Below are positions 1 to 7,122 of a stretch of 64,000 nt of DNA, one piece after another. The translations under genes were made by a program, and so were the position numbers. The notes beneath the pieces were generated by a model. That model was not told the origin of the DNA, made no database searches, and saw nothing but the letters and a program-made list of their open reading frames with translations. This DNA comes from F-183 sp964627455. GTDB lineage: Bacteria > Acidobacteriota > Terriglobia > Bryobacterales > Bryobacteraceae. The stretch spans positions 27,817 to 91,816 of the forward strand of contig CAZVKC010000029.1 in assembly GCA_964627455.1 (NCBI GenBank), written 5' to 3'. Within the stretch, counting starts at the first letter, position 1; every line of letters starts with the position of its first letter.

Positions 1-390
1 AAAGAGTTCAAGCGGGGTCCAGTGCGCCGGGTATTCTCCAAATGGTTTGAACCGGTATTACAGCCGCGGTTCGCGATGGGCATGGCGATGACTGTGCTCA
101 GCTTCGCGATGATGGGCAGGTTCGCGGGCATCGAGGTCCGGCAATTGAAGCCGTCCGACCTGAATCCTGTGGCGGTCTACTCAGCCGTGGAAGACAGAGT
201 CGCAAAGACCTGGGGCAAGGCGGTCAAGTATTACGAAGGATTGAAGTTCGTATACGAGATCCAGTCGCGCCTCGAGGAATGGAAACAGCAGGCAGCGGAA
301 GAAGAGCAGCAGCAACAGAAACAGCAGCCGTCTCAGCAAACTTCCCCACCGCAGCAGCCTGAAGGGAATGGAAAGAAGAAGAACATATGA
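1..390 (+). CDS. C-terminal part of a membrane-linked protein, cut by the window edge
   Basis: The reading frame is open from base 1, and a GTG at 22 is the first possible start inside the window, so the gene probably begins upstream. The visible part has a hydrophobic stretch rich in Met, Phe and Gly soon after the GTG, then a charged helical segment and a Gln/Pro-rich tail ending in lysines. The layout resembles the C-terminal half of zinc-finger anti-sigma-like membrane proteins of Acidobacteriota, but no zinc ligand is visible here, so this is a guess. The stop overlaps the next start in an ATGA (387-390), which implies co-translation with the B-box gene. Confidence 0.6.
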   Translation, partial: KEFKRGPVRRVFSKWFEPVLQPRFAMGMAMTVLSFAMMGRFAGIEVRQLKPSDLNPVAVYSAVEDRVAKTWGKAVKYYEGLKFVYEIQSRLEEWKQQAAEEEQQQQKQQPSQQTSPPQQPEGNGKKKNI

Positions 391-1082
391 ACTGCGTCAA
401 CCATCCCGAAGTGGCCTCCTCCGCTTTCTGCCGCTCGTGCGGCAAGGCGCTTTGCGATTCGTGCCAGTACAAACTGCACGGGACCATCTACTGCCAGGAG
501 CATCGACCCATGGACACCACGACCAATCCCTCTGCTACGAATCCTCAGGGCGATCCTTACATCTCGCCCTATTCGACAGCGGCTTACCAGCACGCCCAAC
601 AGCCTGTGGCGGACGCGTCCGTCAACCCCGGCTTCGCCTTCCTGCTCGGACTCATCCCGGGCGTGGGCGCGATCTACAACGGGCAATACGCTAAAGGGTT
701 GATCCACGTCGTGGTGCTCGGCCTGCTGTTCGCCATCGCGGGCAGTCACGATCTCAACGGCGGATTCGAGGCGCTGTTCGGACTCTCGATCGCCGCCTGG
801 TTCTTCTATATGGCCTTCGAGGCTTATCACACCGCCAAGCGCCGCATGATGGGCTTGCCGGTCGACGAATTCTCATCGCTGATCCGCATGGATCAGAACA
901 GCAACGCCAACGCGTTCCCGGCGGGACCGATCTTCCTGATCATCGCCGGCATCTTCTTCCTGCTCGCGAACTTCGACCTGATCCGCATGCGTGACGTGAT
1001 CCGCTTCTGGCCGCTGGGCCTGATCGGAGTCGGCGCCTACATGCTGTACCTGCGCCTGAGCGCGGCGAAGAAGAGCGAATAG
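387..1082 (+). CDS. B-box zinc-finger membrane protein
   Basis: The 231-residue protein starts with a compact zinc-binding segment: C3, H6, C15, C18, C23, C26, H31, C36 and H39, in B-box order. A polar linker (about 40-70) follows. Then come about four hydrophobic segments: near residues 72-110, 125-150, 175-195 and 205-222. The last two resemble the short paired helices of LiaI/LiaF (DUF5668-type) proteins. A cytoplasmic zinc finger joined to a membrane domain suggests a membrane-anchored interaction or sensing protein; the partner is unknown. It lies in an apparent four-gene operon ending with a DUF4097 protein, as in envelope-stress clusters. The start is fixed by the ATGA overlap with the upstream gene. 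Confidence 0.8.
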   Translation: MNCVNHPEVASSAFCRSCGKALCDSCQYKLHGTIYCQEHRPMDTTTNPSATNPQGDPYISPYSTAAYQHAQQPVADASVNPGFAFLLGLIPGVGAIYNGQYAKGLIHVVVLGLLFAIAGSHDLNGGFEALFGLSIAAWFFYMAFEAYHTAKRRMMGLPVDEFSSLIRMDQNSNANAFPAGPIFLIIAGIFFLLANFDLIRMRDVIRFWPLGLIGVGAYMLYLRLSAAKKSE

Positions 1083-1101
1083 CAGACGTAGGAGTACTGC
1101 C

Positions 1102-1320
1102 ATGAACGGGGCTTCTTTCATCCAGGCAGCTCGCGGACCCGTGCTGCTCATGACGCTCGGCGTCTTACTGGCGGTCCATCAGAACACCCCTTATGGGTTT
1201 GAACAGACCTTTCCCGTTCTGATCATCGTATTCGGTGTGATGAAGCTTCTGGAACGCGTCGCGGCTCGCCCTTCGGATGCGCCGCCGCCGATGCCGGGTG
1301 CTTCTGGAGGAGGAAACTAA
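1102..1320 (+). CDS. small two-helix membrane protein, LiaI/LiaF-like
   Basis: A 72-residue protein with two hydrophobic segments (about 10-25 and 32-48) and a Pro/Gly-rich tail. AGGAG at 1090-1094 sits 7 bases before the ATG, a good ribosome-binding site. It resembles the transmembrane half of LiaI/LiaF-type proteins, also seen at the ends of the neighbouring genes on both sides. Its stop lies just before the next ATG, and the next gene's ribosome-binding site (GGAGGAGG) is inside its last codons, so the two are probably translationally coupled. No enzymatic motif is present. Confidence 0.75.
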   Translation: MNGASFIQAARGPVLLMTLGVLLAVHQNTPYGFEQTFPVLIIVFGVMKLLERVAARPSDAPPPMPGASGGGN

Positions 1321-1321
1321 C

Positions 1322-2761
1322 ATGCGCCGCGGATCTATCATCGGACCACTGATCCTGATCGGTATCGGCGTTGCCTTCCTCGTCCGCAACGTCTGGCCGG
1401 AAATCCCGATCCTCGACTTTCTCGCACGCAACTGGCCCTATATTCTGATCGCCTGGGGCGGACTTCGCCTGATCGAACTCTTCACCTGGCGGTCGACCGG
1501 AAAGCCGCTGCCGGTCAGCGGCGTATCCGGCGGCGAGTGGACTCTCGTCGTGTTCCTCTGCCTGTTCGGCATGACGCTGCATCAGTTTTCGCGCCGTGAT
1601 ACGTGGTGGAACCCCGCACGGATCCGCGTTGGCGGCTGGGAAGTACTCGGCGACAACTTCGACTTCAACTACGCGTCCAAGAGTGTGAAAGCTACGAGCA
1701 AGACGCCTAAAATCGTGATCGAAAGTTTCCGCGGCGACGCGCAGATTACGGGCTCGGAGGGCGACGAAGTGAAGATCGGCGGACGCAAGTCGATCCGGGC
1801 GTTTGAGAATGCCGACGCGGATCGCGCCGACAAGGCGACGCCGCTCGAAGTCGTGACACAGGGCGACCAGGTGATCATCCGCTGCAATCAGGATCGCGCC
1901 GACTCCCGGAATCGCGTGAGTTCGCGGCTGGAGATCGTGGTGCCGCGCGGGGCTTCGATCGACGCCCGCGGACGCTTCGGCGACTTCGACATCCGTGACG
2001 TGAACGGCGGCGTGGAGATCTATTCCGATAACGCCGGCGTGCGGCTCGACAACATCGGCGGCAACGTGAAGGTCGATCTTCGCAAGAGCGACATCATCCG
2101 CGCCATCGGCGTGAAAGGCGATGTCGAGTTGAAGGGTCGCGGCGACGACATCGAACTCGAGAACATTCAGGGTACGGTGGTCGTAAACGGCGGGTATTCC
2201 GGCACGGTGCAGTTCCGCAACCTGGCGAAGCCGGTACGGTACGAAGGCATCAACACGGACTTCCAGTTCGAGAAGGTTCCCGGCGAAGTACGGTCGACGA
2301 TTTCGAACCTGATGGCTTCGAACGTGGTGGGTCCGATTCGTGTGAATTCGAGCAAGGCGAAGGACGTCGAGTTGTCGGACTTCACGCAGAGCGCGGAAAT
2401 CACGCTCGACCGCGGCGACATTCGGTTGCGCCCGGGGCGACTGCCGCTGTCGAGGATCCAGGCGACTACCAAGAATGGCGAAGTCGACGTGGCGATCCCC
2501 GACAAGGCCCGCTTCGAGATCCGCGCCATCGCATCCCGCGGCGAAACGGTCAACGACTGGGGCGATGCGTTGAAGGTCGAAGGCGAAGAGCGCCGCGGCC
2601 AGACGCTGTCCGGCCAGGTTGGTGGCGTCGGAGGTCCAATGATCTCGGTGCAGTCCAACCGCGGCAACGTTGTGGTTCGCAAGGGCGAGGGTACGACGAT
2701 TCCGCCGGCTCCGCCGATGGCGCCCCCTCCGCCGCCCAAGCCTGTCGTTCGGGTGGAATAA
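1322..2761 (+). CDS. DUF4097 beta-strand repeat protein with N-terminal membrane helices
   Basis: The ATG at 1322 is preferred to the upstream in-frame start at 1277 because a strong GGAGGAGG lies just before it and the protein then opens with a membrane segment. The product is 479 residues. Two hydrophobic helices (about 5-22 and 34-50) and a third near 65-80 are followed by a long region, about 120-450, of short beta-strand repeats in which Gly, Asp and Asn recur, as in DUF4097 proteins. The C-terminus is Pro-rich. DUF4097 proteins often accompany envelope-stress membrane proteins in Gram-positives and Acidobacteriota, but their biochemical role is poorly known. This is the last gene of the cluster that begins left of the window. 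Confidence 0.8.
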   Translation: MRRGSIIGPLILIGIGVAFLVRNVWPEIPILDFLARNWPYILIAWGGLRLIELFTWRSTGKPLPVSGVSGGEWTLVVFLCLFGMTLHQFSRRDTWWNPARIRVGGWEVLGDNFDFNYASKSVKATSKTPKIVIESFRGDAQITGSEGDEVKIGGRKSIRAFENADADRADKATPLEVVTQGDQVIIRCNQDRADSRNRVSSRLEIVVPRGASIDARGRFGDFDIRDVNGGVEIYSDNAGVRLDNIGGNVKVDLRKSDIIRAIGVKGDVELKGRGDDIELENIQGTVVVNGGYSGTVQFRNLAKPVRYEGINTDFQFEKVPGEVRSTISNLMASNVVGPIRVNSSKAKDVELSDFTQSAEITLDRGDIRLRPGRLPLSRIQATTKNGEVDVAIPDKARFEIRAIASRGETVNDWGDALKVEGEERRGQTLSGQVGGVGGPMISVQSNRGNVVVRKGEGTTIPPAPPMAPPPPPKPVVRVE

Positions 2762-2777
2762 CCGGTGAGGGCCGGTG

Positions 2778-3464
2778 TCAGGATGCAGGTAGATACTGCG
2801 TCCGATTTGTGCGGCGGTCTTGCACCATTCCAGCCTGACTTGTCAGAATCGCCCGGATCCGGCGAATGTTGGCGGCGGCCTTGGCGCGTTCCTTGAACCA
2901 CGCCTTGACTTTGAGGCCGGGAATCAACAGCGTGACACCTAGCACCAGCCAGCTTGCGATTCCCGGTTCCGTTAGGAACTTCGTGATCCCAATCGTCATT
3001 CCCAGCCCGGTAGTGAAGGCGCACAACGACCAGAAAAGCGCCAACACGATGTTGCCGGAGGCAAAAATTCTGGGCCGGGCGTCGATCTGGCTTGCACCAG
3101 CAGAGCGCACGAGGTCGTCTTTGGGCGACGGAGCCAGGTCGTAAACCAGACGCGGCAATTCATGAACCGGCGCCAGACCAGACCAGAACATTTCCTGCAG
3201 GCCGGGAGGCAGGACCCTGATGATGCGGCGTTCCTGGCAATGGATGGCGGCCCAGATGCCGTGCGGACGCTTGCCGCGGGCTTGAGCTTTGAGGGTGAGC
3301 TTCGGATTGTGCCTCCGTTGGGAACCAAAGCGGCACCCGCCGATCGTCCATTGAACGTTCCTGACTTCGCTCGAACTGCTGCGTCCCGTGTGCCAGGGAT
3401 TCGGAGCTTCGAATACTGCATAGGTTTCGACCATACAGGCCATGCGGGCTGGAAGGAAATACAT
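2778..3464 (-). CDS. hypothetical two-helix membrane protein
   Basis: A 228-residue protein that I cannot assign to a family. The first ~120 residues are polar with scattered Cys and basic residues. Two hydrophobic helices follow (about 135-155 and 168-185), then a basic C-terminal tail. An in-frame ATG five codons upstream (3479) is possible, but GGAG then lies inside the coding sequence about 9 bases before the ATG at 3464, which favours the shorter form. It converges on the DUF4097 gene with only 16 bases between stops. The plus-strand open frame across 3162-3557 is treated as a shadow because it lacks hydrophobic or domain structure. Confidence 0.55.
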   Translation of the reverse strand: MYFLPARMACMVETYAVFEAPNPWHTGRSSSSEVRNVQWTIGGCRFGSQRRHNPKLTLKAQARGKRPHGIWAAIHCQERRIIRVLPPGLQEMFWSGLAPVHELPRLVYDLAPSPKDDLVRSAGASQIDARPRIFASGNIVLALFWSLCAFTTGLGMTIGITKFLTEPGIASWLVLGVTLLIPGLKVKAWFKERAKAAANIRRIRAILTSQAGMVQDRRTNRTQYLPAS

Positions 3465-3613
3465 GAGCAGAGTCTCCATAGATCATGTGCAGGAAACAGT
3501 CTGACTATCCCAGCGAAGCCTGATGGTTCCGTGATTTTTTTGTTCGGGATGGGATAAACGGCAGGTTCTCTTCACTATTCCTGTAAGCACCCAGAGGCAA
3601 AGGAGCAGTGAAG

Positions 3614-4135
3614 ATGCTTTTGATCAAACGTGGGCGGCCAGCGGTTTCCGGAATCACGGTACGGCCAAACCTGACGCGACAGGCGACGGCTGGCATGGCG
3701 TGGGCAGGGGAACTTCTTAGCGACGCGCTAGTAGCTTCCGACTACTTGAGCTTGCTCCGGTGGTGCTCACAAGTGGGTCTCGAGACTTACAACATCAAGG
3801 ATTTCGGCTTTGGGGCGCTCGTTGGATTCGGGTGCATACCGGGATTGGAGTGGTATTACGGCGGAGTACCGCTCCGTCTCTGGCTGACGCGTGAGCTCTT
3901 CCCAAACGCCAAGGCGTTCGCGCACAAGCTGTTCGCCTACGGATGGGCGCAGGCGGGATCCGTGTACAGCAGCGCGGATCTGGCTGCGTTCAACGCGCAG
4001 TACATCCAAGTGCAAATCGTATATGGCGCTTTGATCGAAACTCCGCTAGACATCATCCCGGGATCAAACTGGCAGTGGTACGGCGGAGGCGTGGGACCGA
4101 ACAGTCCATACCGGGATCTTCTGTTGCGGGCGTAG
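3614..4135 (+). CDS. hypothetical protein, aromatic- and glycine-rich
   Basis: A 173-residue protein of unknown function. AGGAG at 3601-3605 sits 8 bases before the ATG at 3614, better placed than for the GTG at 3608. The sequence is rich in Trp, Tyr, Gly and Leu, has no clear signal peptide, and ends with a Gly/Trp/Pro-rich stretch. Together with the gene at 2778-3464 it forms a small orphan patch between better-known genes. It is 51 bases upstream of a LysR gene on the same strand, but nothing shows they work together. Confidence 0.55.
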   Translation: MLLIKRGRPAVSGITVRPNLTRQATAGMAWAGELLSDALVASDYLSLLRWCSQVGLETYNIKDFGFGALVGFGCIPGLEWYYGGVPLRLWLTRELFPNAKAFAHKLFAYGWAQAGSVYSSADLAAFNAQYIQVQIVYGALIETPLDIIPGSNWQWYGGGVGPNSPYRDLLLRA

Positions 4136-4186
4136 CTCACTGGCGGCGGTTTGCGCCAACATGGAGGTAGGCACACCGTTCGCACG

Positions 4187-5077
4187 ATGGAAATCCTTCA
4201 ATTACGCTATTTCGTCTCCGTGGCCAAGGCGGGCAGTTTCGTCAAAGCCGCGGAAGTCGAGAATGTCTCGCAGCCAGCCCTGTCCCAGCAGATCGCCAAG
4301 CTGGAATTCGAACTGGGGACCCCGCTATTTGACCGGCTTGGAAGATCCCTTCGTTTGACTGCTTTCGGGAAGCAACTGCAGCCTCGCGCCGAGGAACTCC
4401 TGAAACAGCTTTCCACCATTCGCCGGGAGGCCGAGGCGGCATCGAGCGCGAGCGGCGGCGGTCGCGTCACGCTGGGTGTGATCCCAACGCTGCTACCGTA
4501 TGTGATCGCGCCGTTGCTTTCCGATTTCCAGAAGCAGCATCGGGACATCGAGCTGGTGCTCGTCGAAGAACAGACCAATGGATTGCTCGAGAAGCTGCGC
4601 GCCGCCGACATCGACGTGGCGGTGCTCGCTTTGCCGATCCGAAATCCCGAGATCGTATGTTCCGAACTTCGACGCGAAGAGTTGTTGTTCATCCTGCCGC
4701 CGGATCGCAAGGCGCCGGCCGAGCCGGTGGACCTGCAATCCATCGCGCAAGAGAAACTGCTGCTACTGCGCGAAGGCAACTGCTTGCGCGACGATGTGCT
4801 CACCGCCTGCAGCCGCGCGCGTGCGCAATTCTCACAGGTGTTCGAGACCGATCAACTGGCCAGTATTTTTGCGTTGGTCGCCGCGGGATCGGGCGCGAGC
4901 CTGGTACCGGAAAGCGCGGTCCGCTTTCACGGGAATGTGCAGGCTGTGCCGTTGCGGCAGCGCGCGTATCGCCGGATCGGATACGCGCAGTTGCGAAGCC
5001 ACCGCGCGACCGCCGCGCAAAAGACCGTAATCAAATGGCTGCGGTCGGCGATGGCGTCGACTACTGCTGTCAGATAG
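4187..5077 (+). CDS. LysR-family transcriptional regulator
   Basis: A 296-residue regulator of normal LysR length. Residues 1-60 form the winged helix-turn-helix ('MEILQLRYFVSVAKAGSF', then 'SQPALSQQIAKLE'), and residues 90-290 form the periplasmic-binding-protein-like effector domain. The ATG at 4187 matches the family N-terminus; the TTG at 4151 would add 12 unlikely residues. A GGAGGT at 4163-4168 is too distant to be an obvious ribosome-binding site. It converges on the Gfo/Idh/MocA gene with only a 3-base gap. LysR proteins usually control a divergent neighbour; none is present here, so the target is unclear. The OxyR/CysB-type redox cysteines are not evident. Confidence 0.9.
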   Translation: MEILQLRYFVSVAKAGSFVKAAEVENVSQPALSQQIAKLEFELGTPLFDRLGRSLRLTAFGKQLQPRAEELLKQLSTIRREAEAASSASGGGRVTLGVIPTLLPYVIAPLLSDFQKQHRDIELVLVEEQTNGLLEKLRAADIDVAVLALPIRNPEIVCSELRREELLFILPPDRKAPAEPVDLQSIAQEKLLLLREGNCLRDDVLTACSRARAQFSQVFETDQLASIFALVAAGSGASLVPESAVRFHGNVQAVPLRQRAYRRIGYAQLRSHRATAAQKTVIKWLRSAMASTTAVR

Positions 5078-5080
5078 CAA

Positions 5081-6229
5081 TTAGAGAGTCTTGACCCACT
5101 TCTGCTTCCTGCTGCTTTCGAGGGCTTTCTCCAGCAGGTACATGCCCCAGGTTCCGTCTTCGAAGGTCGGGTAGTTGATTTCCGCCTTCGGATCGGCAAT
5201 GCGGGCGTAGAAGCGGCGGTAGAGCTGCTTGTGCGAGTCGTCGTAGCCTTCGCTGTGGCCGCCGGGCAGGTCTGCGAACGGCGCGGCTTTCGGCAGCATC
5301 AACGAACCGTCCTTGATGATGATCTGGTTCGGCGAGTTGCGGTTGCCGATCCACAATTCATCGGGACGTTCCTGGTTCCATTGCACGCCCGACTTGGTGC
5401 CGTACACTTCGATGTTGAAGCGGTTCTTGCATCCCGCCGACATCTGGCTGACCGCGAAACAGCCGCGGGCGCGATCGCCGAGCTTGACGAGCACCGAACC
5501 GAAGTCGTCGGTATCGATCGGGATCTCGGTGTACTTCGCGGGAGCCTTCGCCTTCTTGCCGGTGAAGGTTTCCACCGCGCCGGCAGGCTTCTTGCGGGTC
5601 TTGTGGAAGGTCTGCAGGTCGCAGCAAAGGGCGCTGATCTTGAGTCCGGTCACATGCTGGATCATGTCCATCCAGTGCGAACCGATGTCGCCCATGGCGC
5701 GCAGCGAGCCATTGTCCTTCGATTCGACGCGCCAGTTGTAGTCGGTGTCGTACAGCAGCCAGTCCTGATAATAGGTGCCGTTGACGATGAGGACCTCACC
5801 CAGTTCGCCGGAGGCGATCATCTGGCGGATCTGCTGGATCATCGGGTAATAACGCAGGTTGTGGTTGACGGCGTTGACGAGTCCCGTCTGTTGCGCGAGC
5901 TTCACCAGCTTCTTGCCCTCGGCCGACGTCATCGTCAGCGGCTTCTCGCACAGTACGTGTTTGCCGGCTTTCAGCGCGGCTTCCGCCATCGGATAGTGCA
6001 GCGCGTTGGGCGTTCCGATGTGCACGGCCTCGATGGTCGGGTCGGCAAGAATCTCACGGTAGTCGCCGCTCGCCTTGGGGATGTTCATGGAATCCGCAAA
6101 CTGCTGCGCGGAGGCCTGGTCGACCGACGCCACGGCCGCAACCTCGACATTGCCGAGTCTGCGCACTTGTTCCGTGTGCACCTTACCCATGAAGCCGGTG
6201 CCGAAGATAGCGGTTTTGATTGTCTTCAC
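5081..6229 (-). CDS. Gfo/Idh/MocA-family NAD(P)-dependent oxidoreductase
   Basis: The 382-residue protein has the Rossmann fold at its start ('GTGFMGKVHTEQ'), the family 'CEKPLTM' motif with the catalytic-region lysine near residue 97, and the usual C-terminal alpha/beta domain. These enzymes act on sugars, inositols and their keto derivatives; the substrate cannot be told from sequence. It starts at a GTG (6227-6229) with AGGA a little upstream. No signal peptide is present, so it is cytoplasmic, unlike the relative at 26082. The about 110 bases upstream (6230-6338) must hold its promoter and that of the divergent small membrane protein. Confidence 0.9.
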   Translation of the reverse strand: MKTIKTAIFGTGFMGKVHTEQVRRLGNVEVAAVASVDQASAQQFADSMNIPKASGDYREILADPTIEAVHIGTPNALHYPMAEAALKAGKHVLCEKPLTMTSAEGKKLVKLAQQTGLVNAVNHNLRYYPMIQQIRQMIASGELGEVLIVNGTYYQDWLLYDTDYNWRVESKDNGSLRAMGDIGSHWMDMIQHVTGLKISALCCDLQTFHKTRKKPAGAVETFTGKKAKAPAKYTEIPIDTDDFGSVLVKLGDRARGCFAVSQMSAGCKNRFNIEVYGTKSGVQWNQERPDELWIGNRNSPNQIIIKDGSLMLPKAAPFADLPGGHSEGYDDSHKQLYRRFYARIADPKAEINYPTFEDGTWGMYLLEKALESSRKQKWVKTL

Positions 6230-6338
6230 TTGCAGGAGTTCCTTTCGTGGGAGCCTGATTCGTCTTGTATTGGACTCTGCCTAATTTATCGCAAAATAGC
6301 TGCTAGACTCAAAATCAGGGCTAAATGTTTCAGGCGCT

Positions 6339-6674
6339 ATGATTGTCCGACTGCGTTTCGCATCCGGCCGACGGGTCAGAATCGCCCCCGGCAAGAACCG
6401 TCACGTCGCATTGGCGGTCGCCGCACTCATGACTCCCGCTACGCTGATGATGTTCGTCATGGCGGCGTGGCGCATCGGGTCCGACATCCAGCTCGCAACC
6501 GAATTCCCGATCAATCAGGGCTTGTGGTCGCACTGGCATGTGTGGATCGCGGCCGCGCTGCTGTCGCACCTCACCAGCGTGTTGCTGAACCGCTATGGCA
6601 AGACCGGCGAGATGGGACTCACGCGGTCCATTGCGTCAGGCATGTCGCATCTCTTTGGCCGTCCGCGCGGCTAG
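6339..6674 (+). CDS. small hypothetical membrane protein
   Basis: A 111-residue protein with two hydrophobic segments (about 22-45 and 66-85) and basic ends. Residues such as 'WSHWHVWIAAALLSHLTS' contain several His and Trp next to the second helix, which could bind haem or metal, but no family is recognised. It is transcribed divergently from the oxidoreductase and lies upstream of the blaI promoter on the same strand. Start and reality are moderately supported: length and helices look genuine, but no strong ribosome-binding site is visible. Confidence 0.55.
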   Translation: MIVRLRFASGRRVRIAPGKNRHVALAVAALMTPATLMMFVMAAWRIGSDIQLATEFPINQGLWSHWHVWIAAALLSHLTSVLLNRYGKTGEMGLTRSIASGMSHLFGRPRG

Positions 6675-6698
6675 TTTCAACCTGTTTTCAGAAAAGTC

Positions 6699-6727
6699 TT
6701 GACTCATCGGGCCGGAACTATTAAAGT
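6699..6727 (+). promoter_or_regulatory. putative blaI promoter
   Basis: TTGACT at 6699-6704 is a good -35 hexamer. A TAAAGT at 6722-6727 lies 17 bases downstream as a -10, and TATTAA at 6719-6724 is an alternative with shorter spacing. The -10 lies inside the palindrome at 6715-6738, so a bound repressor would block RNA polymerase. Confidence 0.5.
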
Positions 6728-6738
6728 TTTAATAGTTC
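6715..6738. promoter_or_regulatory. putative BlaI operator, 24-base near-perfect palindrome
   Basis: The half-sites GAACTATTAAA and TTTAATAGTTC are exact inverted copies, separated by two central bases (G and T, at 6726-6727). The site lies 6 bases before the blaI ATG and overlaps the likely -10 box. BlaI/MecI/CopY repressors bind such dyads as dimers and repress their own operons. No second copy was found before the repeat-protein gene at 8821. Confidence 0.75.
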
Positions 6739-6744
6739 AACCAA

Positions 6745-7122
6745 ATGTCAGGACCGCAACCTCGCCTCACCGACGCGGAACTCCGCCTCATGGACATCAT
6801 CTGGGATCACGCGCCGATCTCGGTCCAGGGCGTTGTCGACGCCCTGCCGCAGGAACTTGGCCTCGCCTATTCGACAGTGCTCACCACGATGCGGATCCTC
6901 GAAGATAAAGGCTTTTTGCGGCACACCAAAGAAGGACGCGCGTTCGTCTACCACCCTTTGATCGCACGCGAGGAAGCGAGCCGTAGCGCGTTGCGTTATG
7001 TGCTCGACAAGTTCTTCGGCAGCAAGCCGGAACTGCTGGTGCAGAACATCCTGGGCGGCGGAGACCTCAGCAAGAAGGAACTGGCCAAACTCAAACAACT
7101 CATCGCGGAGGCGGAAAAATGA
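6745..7122 (+). CDS. blaI: BlaI/MecI/CopY-family winged-helix repressor
   Basis: A 125-residue repressor of normal family length. Residues 8-80 form the winged helix ('LTDAELRLMDIIWDH', 'AYSTVLTTMRILEDKGFL'). The C-terminal helices (about 85-125) form the dimerisation region. In known systems the repressor is cut by, or signalled to by, the M56 membrane protease encoded next to it, which releases the operon. Here the protease gene follows with an ATGA overlap and a palindromic operator precedes, so the regulatory pair is complete. The signal need not be a beta-lactam, because the neighbouring protease has no penicillin-binding sensor domain. Confidence 0.92.
   Translation: MSGPQPRLTDAELRLMDIIWDHAPISVQGVVDALPQELGLAYSTVLTTMRILEDKGFLRHTKEGRAFVYHPLIAREEASRSALRYVLDKFFGSKPELLVQNILGGGDLSKKELAKLKQLIAEAEK

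Noticed and set aside
5231..6724. Long plus-strand open frame opposite the Gfo/Idh/MocA gene
   Set aside because: It mirrors the real minus-strand gene, shows no domain and is caused by high GC content.
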